Assembly (NCBI RefSeq): GCF_007833215.1
Contig: NZ_CP042239.1
Location: 310,001 to 374,000, forward strand
Direction: 5' to 3'
Source: Sphingomonas suaedae
Lineage (GTDB): Bacteria; Pseudomonadota; Alphaproteobacteria; Sphingomonadales; Sphingomonadaceae
DNA: 64,000 nt
Shown here: piece by piece, positions 17,701-25,479 of the stretch
Position numbering within the stretch: position 1 is the stretch's first letter
Layout of the letters: each line of letters opens with the position of its first letter
Position numbers and translations under genes: made by a program
The notes under the pieces: generated by a model
Databases searched by the model: none
Seen by the model: only the letters and a program-made list of their open reading frames with translations
Told to the model about the DNA's origin: nothing

Positions 17701-20047
17701 TTGATCGAGATATCTGAATCCGCGGCCGTTCTGGCCGGCGCCGCGCTCGCGCTGCTGGTCGCGGCGGGGGCGGTGATGCTGTTCGCCGGGCTGCGCGCGC
17801 GGGGGCGGGCCGAGCGGCTTGTGGAGGCGAATGCACGGCTTCAGGCGCTGGCATCGGGTGCGCCCGCACTGGCGATGATCGTGCGCGCCGACGGACGGAT
17901 CGAGCTGTCGCTCGCGCTCGCCAATCTGCTGGGGTTCGACGCGGTTCCGGTCCAGTTCGGCGATCTGGTGGACAATGAGGCGGTGCTGGGCCGCGACGAG
18001 GCCGAGGTGCTGGAGCGCGAGGTGATCGCGGCCCAGAAGGCGGGCAAGCCGTTCCGTATGGCGCTGCCGGTGCGCGGTGCGAAACGGACATTGCTCGCAA
18101 TCGGCGGGCGGGCGCCCGATGCAGTGCGCGCGCCGGGCGGGGCGGTGGTGTGGTTCCTCGATGCGACCGAATCGAGCGAGGAGATTGCGCGCTTCGCGAG
18201 CGAAGCGGACCGATATCGCGAGGCGTTCGATGCGCTGACGGGCCTGATCCAGTCGGCGCCGATGCCGATGTGGTATCGCGACCCCGAGCTGCGGATCGCG
18301 ATGGTCAACAACGCCTATGTGGAGGCGGTCGACGGCAGCAACGCCGAACAGGTCGTTGCGTCGGGAATCGAGCTGGTCGATGCGTCCGCGCCGGGCGGCC
18401 CGCTGGCCAGCGCCGCGAATGCGCGCGAGGCGGGCACGCCGCAGATGGTGAAGCTGCCCGCGACGATCGGGGGCAAGCGCCGCACGCTGCATATCCATGA
18501 CGTGCCGCTGCCGACCGGCGGCGTCGCGGGCTTCGCCGTCGATGTCGAGGAGCTGGAACAGGCGCGCAGCGGGATCAAGCGCGCGGGCGAGGCCCAGCGG
18601 GCAATGTTCGACCGGCTGTCCGCCGGAGTCGCGCAGTTCGGGTCGGACCGATCGCTGGTGTTTTGCAATCAGCCGTTTCGCCGCATCTTCGAGCTGAAGA
18701 ATGAATGGCTGGCCGACCGGCCCGAGTTCGACCGCATCCTGGAGCGGATGCGAGAGGCCAACCGGTTGCCGGTGGTGCGCGATTTTCCGGGCTGGAAGAA
18801 GGAGCGGCGCGAATGGTTCGTCGCGGCCGAAAGCGCGCATGAGGAAAATTGGACGCTGCCCGGCGGCACGCATCTGCGCGTCGTCGCCCAGCCGCTGCCT
18901 GAGGGCGGGTTGCTGACCATCTTCGAGGATCTGACGGAGCAGGTGCAGCTTGCCAGCGCGCGCGACACGCTGTTGCGGGTGCGGACGGCGACGTTCGACA
19001 ATCTGTTCGAGGCGCTGGGTGTCTTCTCCGCCGATGGGCGGTTGCAGTTGTGGAACAGCCGCTTCCGTCAGGCATGGGGGTTCGATGACGCCTTCGTCAC
19101 CAGCCATCCGCGCGTCGATGCGCTCGCGAAGGAGGCGGCGTCGCGGCTGGCCAAGCCGGGCCGCGTCTCGCTGATCGGCGAACTGGTCCGCGCCGCGACA
19201 GTCGAGCGGCAGCAGCGCGGCGGATCGATCGAGTTCGCCGATGGACGCCATTTCGAGGTGGCGGCGGTGCCGCTGCCCGATGGCAATGCGCTGTTCACCA
19301 TGCTCGATATCTCCGACCCGGCGGCGGATCGAGAATGCGCTGCGCGAACGCAACGATGCGCTGGAAGCGGCGGACCGGATCAAGACCGCCTTCGTCGCCA
19401 ATATGAGCTATGAACTGCGCACCCCGCTGACCTCGATCAAAGGGTTCGCCGAGATGCTGTACAATGGCTATGGCGGGCCGCTGCCGCAAAGCGCGGTGGA
19501 TTATTCGGGAGCGATCCTGGAGTCGGTCGGGCGGTTGAGCGACCTGGTCGACGATGTGCTCGACCTGACCCGCGATGGCGGTGCGCTGGCCCGCGAAACG
19601 GTCGATTTGGAGCTGGTCGCTGGCGTCGCAGTCGAGAATGTCGGGCCGAGCGCCAAGGGCAAGAAGATCGAGCTGGCGGTCGAAATCCAGGGCAGTGCCG
19701 GGACGATTCAGGGCGATGCGCGCCGCATCCGTCAGACGATCGAGCATCTGTTGCGCCATGCGATCGGTGCGACGGGCGAGGGTGGCCGCGTGCTGCTGCA
19801 TATCGACGGGAGCGAGGCGGGCGCGCGGATCGTGGTGTCCGACGACGGCCCCGGCATGGCGCCCGAGGTCGCGGCCAAGGCGTTCGATCGCTTCGCGCAG
19901 GCGGGGATCAGCCGCAATGGCGAGCGCGCGCTCCACCTTGGCCTGCCGCTCGCCAAACAGTTCGTCGAGGCGCATCGCGGCACGATCCAGCTGATGTCCG
20001 AACCAGGGCAGGGGACGATGGTGATCGCGGAATTGCCGCGCACATGA
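17701..20047 (+). pseudogene. divL: DivL-like PAS-containing tyrosine pseudokinase, frame broken by a 1-nt shift
   Basis: The N-terminal part (TTG start at 17701, frame open to 19413) has a membrane helix at about residues 8-30 and several PAS-like domains. The kinase part lies in another frame and runs to 20047. The junction is near 19315-19330, where the first frame reads LFTMLDISD and the second continues RRIENALRERNDALEAADR; one base too many, or two missing, separates them. The H-box reads FVANMSYELRTPLTSI, with Tyr (codon 19409-19411) in place of the phosphorylated His, as in Caulobacter DivL. The N-box lacks its Asn (LLRHAIGAT), while DDGPGMA is intact. It overlaps tsaE by 4 bp. DivL helps control CtrA, so a real break would be surprising and a sequencing indel is the simpler explanation. 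Confidence 0.85.
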
Positions 20048-20487
20048 TCGCCTTGGCCGATGCCGATGCGACCGAGGCGTTCGGGCGCGCGCTTGCCCGT
20101 CGGGCGCGGCCGGGGGACGTGATTGCGCTGTCCGGGCCGCTGGGCGCGGGCAAGACGAGTATCGCGCGCGGGCTGCTCGCTGCGCTGGGGCTGGAGGGGG
20201 AAGCGCCCTCGCCCAGTTTCGCGATTGTCCAGCCCTATGACCCGCCTGAAGTGGCGTTCCCGGTGCTGCATGTCGACCTGTACCGGATCGACGATCCCGC
20301 AGAAGCAGACGAGCTGGGGCTGGACGATGCGCGCCGGGAGTCGCTGCTACTGGTCGAATGGCCCGAGCGGCTGCCTGACACGCTTTGGGGCGACGCCTTG
20401 TGGCTGACACTGACGATCGAATCCGACGGCTCCCGTGCCTTGACAGCGCGGGTCCCGGCGGCATGGAAGGACCGATGGCCCCTTTGA
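20044..20487 (+). CDS. tsaE: tRNA N6-threonylcarbamoyladenosine biosynthesis ATPase TsaE
   Basis: This 147-residue ATPase works with TsaB and TsaD to make t6A at position 37 of tRNAs reading ANN codons. It carries the Walker A motif GPLGAGKTS near residue 33, the switch-like PSPSFAIVQPY and HVDLYRID of the family, and VEWPERLP near the C-terminus. The ATG overlaps the stop of the divL frame (ATGA), and the next gene starts inside its last codons, so it is within an operon. Confidence 0.95.
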   Translation: MIALADADATEAFGRALARRARPGDVIALSGPLGAGKTSIARGLLAALGLEGEAPSPSFAIVQPYDPPEVAFPVLHVDLYRIDDPAEADELGLDDARRESLLLVEWPERLPDTLWGDALWLTLTIESDGSRALTARVPAAWKDRWPL

Positions 20488-21488
20488 CTTCGCCGCCCGA
20501 CATGAACCCGCCCGCGCGGGCGCCGCATTTCCTGAACGAGCTCGGCTGGGGCGACGGGGAAATCTTGCCGCTCGCGGGCGATGCGTCGTTTCGTCGTTAT
20601 TTTCGGGTGCAGGCACCGGGGCGCAGCGCGATCCTGATGGACGCCCCCCCGCCGCATGAGGACCCGCGCCCGTTCATTTCGATCGCGCGCTGGCTCACCG
20701 GGCGCGGCTTTGCGGCGCCGACCATCTATGGCGAGGATCTCGACACCGGCCTGGTCCTGATCGAGGATTTCGGCGACGCGCGGCTGCGCGAGACGGTGGA
20801 CGCCGCGCCCGAGAGCGAGTTGCGGTTGTACGAGGCGGCGATCGACGTGCTGATCCGGCTGCGCGGCCATGAGGCGGCGGACCTCGATCCCTATGACGTC
20901 GATACCTGCCAGCGCGAAGCGGCGCTGCTGACCGACTGGTATTGCCCGGCGGTCGGGGTGGACGCCGATGTCGATGGCTATCGCGCGGCATGGGATGCGG
21001 TGCTGGCGCCGACGCTGGAAGGGCAGCGGGTGACGGTGCTGCGCGATTACCATGCCGAGAATCTGATGCTGATCGAGGGCAGCGAGACGCTGGGGCTGCT
21101 CGATTTCCAGGACGCGCTGGCGGGACATCCCGCCTATGATCTCGTGTCGTTGCTCCAGGACGCGCGCCGCGATGTGCATCCCGATCTGGAGGCGGCGATG
21201 CTCGACCGCTATCGCCGGATCACCGGCGCGGACGAGGGGTTCGTCGATGCCTATCATGTGCTCGGCGCGCAGCGGAATGCGAAGATCATCGGCATCTTCA
21301 CGCGCCTGTGGAAACGCGACGGCAAGCCGCGTTACCCGGGGCTGTGTCCGCGCGTATGGGGCTATCTGGAGCGCGACCTTCAGCATCCGGCGCTCGGCCC
21401 GGTGAAGGCGTGGTTCGACGCCAATATCCCGGCGCATCTGCGTGGCGATCCCATGTTGGTTGGGTCGATGGCGGCGGGGCAGGCGTGA
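20475..21488 (+). CDS. amgK: AmgK-type N-acetylmuramate/N-acetylglucosamine anomeric kinase
   Basis: This 337-residue protein has the aminoglycoside-phosphotransferase fold: GDASFRRYFRV near the start, VLIEDFGDARL, the catalytic loop LRDYHAENLML and LLDFQDALAGHPAYDL for metal binding. In Pseudomonas and Caulobacter AmgK phosphorylates MurNAc for reuse in peptidoglycan, paired with MurU, as here: the next gene overlaps its stop. The start at 20475 has AAGGA just upstream; a methionine at 20502 is also possible. Confidence 0.88.
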   Translation: MAPLTSPPDMNPPARAPHFLNELGWGDGEILPLAGDASFRRYFRVQAPGRSAILMDAPPPHEDPRPFISIARWLTGRGFAAPTIYGEDLDTGLVLIEDFGDARLRETVDAAPESELRLYEAAIDVLIRLRGHEAADLDPYDVDTCQREAALLTDWYCPAVGVDADVDGYRAAWDAVLAPTLEGQRVTVLRDYHAENLMLIEGSETLGLLDFQDALAGHPAYDLVSLLQDARRDVHPDLEAAMLDRYRRITGADEGFVDAYHVLGAQRNAKIIGIFTRLWKRDGKPRYPGLCPRVWGYLERDLQHPALGPVKAWFDANIPAHLRGDPMLVGSMAAGQA

Positions 21489-22246
21489 GCGCGAAGAAGA
21501 CGCTGGCGATCCGGCCGGTCCCGGCCGGTGCCGTGCCGCGTACCGCGATGGTGATGGCGGCGGGGCTGGGCAAGCGGATGCGCCCGCTGACCGCGACCCG
21601 GCCCAAGCCGCTGGTCGAGGTCGCGGGCAAGCCGCTGATCGACCATGTGTTCGACCGGCTGCGCAGCGCGGGCGTCGCGCGTGCCGTGGTGAACGTCCAT
21701 TACCTGGCCGATGCGCTGGAGGCGCATGTCACCCACCGGGTGAAGGATATCGAGGTGCTGGTGTCCGACGAGCGGCAGCGTTTGATGGAGACCGGCGGCG
21801 GGCTGGTGCAGGCGCGCGACATGCTGGGCGACGAACCCTTTGTCTGCGTCAACAGCGACAATCTCTGGGTCGACGGCCCGATCGACGCGATCCGCCAGCT
21901 GGCGGCGGCATGGGACGATGAAAAGATGGACGCGCTGTTGCTGCTCGTTCCGCTCGCCCGCGCGCATTGCCATGGCGGGCAGGGGGATTTCCACCTCGAC
22001 CCGTTCGGGCGGATCGTCGGGCGGCGCAAGCCGGGGCGGCTGGCGCCCTTCGTCTATACCGGCGTCCAGATCCTGTCGCCCCGCGTGATCCGCGACTGGC
22101 CGGACGGGCCGTTTTCGACCAATTTGTTCTGGCAACGCGCGATGGACGCGGGCCGCGCCTGGGGCGTGGTGCATCAGGGGCTTTGGTTCGATGTCGGCAG
22201 CCCCCCGGCGATCGCGGCGACCGAGGCGGTGCTGGCGGATGGCTGA
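21485..22246 (+). CDS. murU: MurU-type N-acetylmuramate-1-phosphate uridylyltransferase
   Basis: This 253-residue nucleotidyltransferase should form UDP-MurNAc from UTP and MurNAc 1-phosphate, bypassing MurA and so fosfomycin. It shows MVMAAGLGKRMRPLTATRPK, the sugar-nucleotide transferase signature, then VCVNSDNLWVDG for metal binding and FVYTGVQILSP. It starts at GTG overlapping the amgK stop (GTGA), so the two are translationally coupled. MurU function rests on this pairing; as an isolated sequence it could be another sugar-1-phosphate transferase. Confidence 0.88.
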   Translation: MSAKKTLAIRPVPAGAVPRTAMVMAAGLGKRMRPLTATRPKPLVEVAGKPLIDHVFDRLRSAGVARAVVNVHYLADALEAHVTHRVKDIEVLVSDERQRLMETGGGLVQARDMLGDEPFVCVNSDNLWVDGPIDAIRQLAAAWDDEKMDALLLLVPLARAHCHGGQGDFHLDPFGRIVGRRKPGRLAPFVYTGVQILSPRVIRDWPDGPFSTNLFWQRAMDAGRAWGVVHQGLWFDVGSPPAIAATEAVLADG

Positions 22247-22286
22247 GGCCTGACCCGCACCGACGTTGATGCAGAGCTGCGGAAGT

Positions 22287-22360
22287 TGGAGGCCCGAGCC
22301 GGAATCGAACCGGCGTGCAAGGATTTGCAGTCCTCTGCGTAACCACTCCGCCATCGGGCC
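22287..22360 (-). tRNA. tRNA-Cys (GCA)
   Basis: On the minus strand the acceptor stem is GGCCCGA pairing with TCGGGCC, the anticodon loop is CTGCAAA (anticodon GCA), and the T loop is GTTCGATTC. The discriminator base is U, as required for cysteine, and CCA is encoded. The span of 74 nt includes CCA. Confidence 0.97.
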
Positions 22361-22540
22361 TCGACAGCGAGGGCGCGATGTGCGCGGGGTGCATCGCCAT
22401 GTCAACCGCCATATCGGGCGTTCACGCGAAATTTGCGTCCCGCCCTTGCTTGGCGTGGCGCGTTGCACGAGATACAAGCGCGCGAGCGAACAAGTGTATT
22501 GCATGACTAAAACAGTTGTGCGAACAGGGCTGGAGTGATG

Positions 22541-23200
22541 ATGACCGCAACCGCCGAAACCCATGGCCATGAGGCCGCCCGCGCCGCGATGGTGGTGAGC
22601 CAGCTGCGCACCAGCGGCGTCAGCGACGCGCGCGTGATCGCCGCGATGGCGCAGGTCGCGCGTGAGGATTTCCTGCCCGAATCGCAGCGCCCCTTCGCCT
22701 ATCGTGACCGATCGCTTCCGCTGGGCGATGGGCGGATGCAGAACCCGCCGCTCGCCACCGGCCTGTTGCTGACCGAAGCGAGGATCGCTCCGGGCGACAC
22801 GGTGCTGATCGTCGGCGCGGCGGGCGGCTATTCCGCTGCGATCGCGGCGAAGCTGGGTGCCAGGGTGACCGCGGTCGAGGAGGATGCGGCGCTCGCCGCG
22901 ACGGCGCGGTCGGCGCTGGACGGCATTGCCGAGACGGTCGAGGGACCGCTCGTCGCCGGTGCTGCGGCGAACGCGCCCTATGACGTGCTGCTGATCGACG
23001 GGGCGGTCGAACAGGTGCCGGCGGCGCTGGTGGAACAGGTGCGGATCGGCGGCCATGTGGTTACCGGCGTCATCGACCGCGGCGTCACCCGGCTTGCCAC
23101 CGGCGTGCGCACCGAGGGCGGCTTTGGCCTTACCAGTTTCGCGGATGTCGAATGCGCGCTTTTGCCCGGCTTCGACATGCCGCGCGGCTTTCAGTTCTGA
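22541..23200 (+). CDS. Protein-L-isoaspartate O-methyltransferase family protein
   Basis: This 219-residue SAM-dependent enzyme belongs to the PCMT family that repairs isoaspartyl residues. Family features are AREDFLPESQRPFAYRDRSL, PLATGLLL, and the SAM loop VLIVGAAGGYSAAIAAKLGA, although the usual GTGSGY reads GAAGGY. GGAG lies five bases before the chosen ATG; another ATG and a GTG lie immediately upstream. It precedes tolC, popZ and valS, an order I know from sphingomonads. Its substrate may differ from classic Pcm. Confidence 0.85.
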   Translation: MTATAETHGHEAARAAMVVSQLRTSGVSDARVIAAMAQVAREDFLPESQRPFAYRDRSLPLGDGRMQNPPLATGLLLTEARIAPGDTVLIVGAAGGYSAAIAAKLGARVTAVEEDAALAATARSALDGIAETVEGPLVAGAAANAPYDVLLIDGAVEQVPAALVEQVRIGGHVVTGVIDRGVTRLATGVRTEGGFGLTSFADVECALLPGFDMPRGFQF

Positions 23201-23214
23201 AGAAAGAGAAACTG

Positions 23215-24738
23215 ATGCGATTGAGCCTGATCCTTGCCGGCGTGAGTGCAGCCGGTCTGACGCTGCCCGCGCTGGCGCAGACGACCCCGCCTGCTACCCC
23301 GGCGCCTGCCCCTGCTGGACTGGCGCCCGCCGCCCAGCCGACGGAGACGCTGCGCGAGGCGATGGTCAAGGCGTATCGCACCAACCCGGACCTGACCGCC
23401 GAGCGCGCCAATCTGCGCGCGGATGACGAGAATGTCCCGATCGCGCGGTCGCGCGGACTGCCGGGCGTCAGCTCGACCGGCAGCTATAATGAAAATCTCT
23501 ACGATACCGATGACAGCGGCGTTTCGCCGCCGCGTCAGGGGAGCGTCGGCGTCAATCTGAGCGTTCCCGTCTTCTCGGGCGGGGCGGTGCGCAATTCGGT
23601 GCGTGCGGCCGAAACCCGCGTCGAAGCAGGCCGCGCCGGGCTTCGCAGCGTCGAATCGCAGCTCTTCACCGATGTCGTCTCGGCCTATCTCGACGTGCTG
23701 CGCGACGAGGCGACGGTGCGTCTGAACCAGCAGAATGTACGCGCGCTCGACGTCAATCTTCAGGCGACGCGCGACCGGTTCGAGGTGGGCGACCTGACCC
23801 GCACCGACGTCGCCCAGTCCGAAGCGCGGCTGGCGCTGGCGCAGAGCCAGTTGCGCGGCGCCGAGGCGCAGCTGATCGCGAGCCGGGAGAATTATATCCG
23901 CGTGGTGGGCACGGCACCCGGCGAACTCGCCTCGCCGCCCCCGCTGGTGGGCCTGCCCGCCAGTCCCGATCAGGCCGTCGCGGCGGCGCTGGAGGAAAAT
24001 CCGCTGCTCGAAGGCACGCGCAAGGCGCGTGAGGCGAGCGCTTATGATGTCCGCGTCGCGCGCGCGGCGCGCCTGCCGACGGTGAGCGTGGGAGTCGGGG
24101 GCGATTATTATAACCGCTTCGGGTCGATCCCGGGTCCGGGCCGCACCGCGGGTCTCCAGAATGACGGCTTCGCCACCTCGGCGGGTATCAGCCTGAGCCT
24201 GCCGCTGTTCCAGGGCGGCCGCCCGGCGGCGCAAGTCCGCCAGGCACAGGCGCGCGAATCGGCGGCGATTGAGCAGGTCACGTCGGCCGAGCGCAACGTG
24301 ATCGCGCAGACGCGGTCGGCCTTTGCCATCTATCAGTCGGCGCTGCGGGTGATCGAGAGCAGCCGCGTCGCGGTCGAGGCCAATCGGCTGAGCCTTGAGG
24401 GCGTGCGCGCCGAGAACAGCGTCGGCACCCGCACCATCCTCGATATCCTGAACGCCGAGCAGGAACTGCTCAACAGCCAGGTGCAGCTGGTCACGGCCGA
24501 GCGTGACGCCTATGTCGCCGGGTTCGCCGTGCTGGCGGCGATGGGCCGGGCCGAGGCCGAGGATCTGGGGCTGGACGGCGGGCCGCTGTACGACCCGGTC
24601 GCCAATTACGACCGCGTGCGTGGCAGTCTGTCCGACTGGCGCGACGATCCGACGCCGGAGGCAGAGGCGACGCGGACGGTGAACACCCCCGCACAGAACC
24701 CCGATGTTTCCGGGCCGGTCGATCCGCAACCGCGCTGA
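23215..24738 (+). CDS. TolC-family outer-membrane efflux protein
   Basis: This 507-residue protein has a signal peptide ending near ALAQ (residue 22) and two repeated helical halves of the TolC family: LREAMVKAYRTNPDLTAERA, GVNLSVPVFSGGAVRNSVR, then SAGISLSLPLFQGGRPAAQVR and VGTRTILDILNAEQELLNSQ. It forms the outer-membrane channel of tripartite exporters and could serve the EmrAB pump near 2-5 kb or type I secretion. The start codon lies 12 bp after the pcm stop, so the genes are cotranscribed. Confidence 0.93.
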   Translation: MRLSLILAGVSAAGLTLPALAQTTPPATPAPAPAGLAPAAQPTETLREAMVKAYRTNPDLTAERANLRADDENVPIARSRGLPGVSSTGSYNENLYDTDDSGVSPPRQGSVGVNLSVPVFSGGAVRNSVRAAETRVEAGRAGLRSVESQLFTDVVSAYLDVLRDEATVRLNQQNVRALDVNLQATRDRFEVGDLTRTDVAQSEARLALAQSQLRGAEAQLIASRENYIRVVGTAPGELASPPPLVGLPASPDQAVAAALEENPLLEGTRKAREASAYDVRVARAARLPTVSVGVGGDYYNRFGSIPGPGRTAGLQNDGFATSAGISLSLPLFQGGRPAAQVRQAQARESAAIEQVTSAERNVIAQTRSAFAIYQSALRVIESSRVAVEANRLSLEGVRAENSVGTRTILDILNAEQELLNSQVQLVTAERDAYVAGFAVLAAMGRAEAEDLGLDGGPLYDPVANYDRVRGSLSDWRDDPTPEAEATRTVNTPAQNPDVSGPVDPQPR

Positions 24739-24893
24739 CGCGAGAGTCGTTTCCAGTAAGACGGTAGCGGCCCGCTTCAGCGAAGCTGACCAACGCCAAC
24801 CCTGCTGACTGTTGACAGACCCATTGTAATTCCCACAGGTGGCGGGCTCGCCGATTCCTGGTTAATGCCGTCTTGGTCTGATAGGGATGACGA

Positions 24894-25415
24894 ATGGGGG
24901 ACGTAAGCAACGAGCCGTCGATGGAGGACATTCTGTCGTCCATCAAACGCATCATCGCCGAAGAGGGCGATGCGGGCGTCGCGACCCGTGCGCGCCGCCC
25001 GGCCCGTGCGGCGGCGCCGGCTCCGTCCGATGATGATGAAATCCTCGAGCTGCGCGAACCCGTGCCGAGCGAGGCGACACAGCCCGAACCGCGCCGCGCG
25101 CCGCGTGAGACGCCCCGCGTCGATCTGCGCGATGTCGCGCCCGAACCGGTCGCTGCGCCCGCGCCGCAGCCGGCCCAAGCCCCAAGTGCCGACCAGATCC
25201 TGTCCCCCACCACCGCCGAAGCGACGCGCGGCCGGCTGGAGGCGCTGTCGCGGATGGTGGTGAAACCCGAGGTGCAGGGCAGCGATACGCTGGAAGGCAT
25301 GGTCCGCGAGATGATCCGCCCGATGCTGCGCGAATGGCTGGATGCGAACCTGCCGCGCATGGTCGAGGACATGGTCCAGCGCGAGATTTCGCGGATCGCG
25401 GCAGGGCGGGACTAA
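24894..25415 (+). CDS. popZ: PopZ-like polar organizing protein (DUF2497)
   Basis: This 173-residue protein has the three-part layout of PopZ: an N-terminal helix (EPSMEDILSSIKRIIAEEG), a disordered Pro/Ala/Glu-rich middle (about 30-115), and conserved C-terminal helices (TLEGMVREMIRPMLREWLD, LPRMVEDMVQREISRI) that drive oligomer formation. In Caulobacter PopZ makes a polar matrix that anchors the ParB-parS centromere and recruits cell-cycle kinases. It lies directly upstream of valS, the conserved location. Confidence 0.9.
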   Translation: MGDVSNEPSMEDILSSIKRIIAEEGDAGVATRARRPARAAAPAPSDDDEILELREPVPSEATQPEPRRAPRETPRVDLRDVAPEPVAAPAPQPAQAPSADQILSPTTAEATRGRLEALSRMVVKPEVQGSDTLEGMVREMIRPMLREWLDANLPRMVEDMVQREISRIAAGRD

Positions 25416-25479
25416 GCGCCGGGGCCAAGTGCCGGGACTCGGTCTTGCCTAAGCCGCCCCGCCCGTTAGAGGGCAGGGC

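Noticed and set aside
19310..19335. Programmed frameshift in divL
   Set aside because: No slippery heptamer, downstream stimulatory hairpin or internal ribosome site is evident; an indel in the CGG repeat explains it more simply.
17218..19401. Long minus-strand open frame opposite divL and the receptor end
   Set aside because: Antisense shadow with His/Arg-rich composition; it spans a terminator and two genes on the plus strand.
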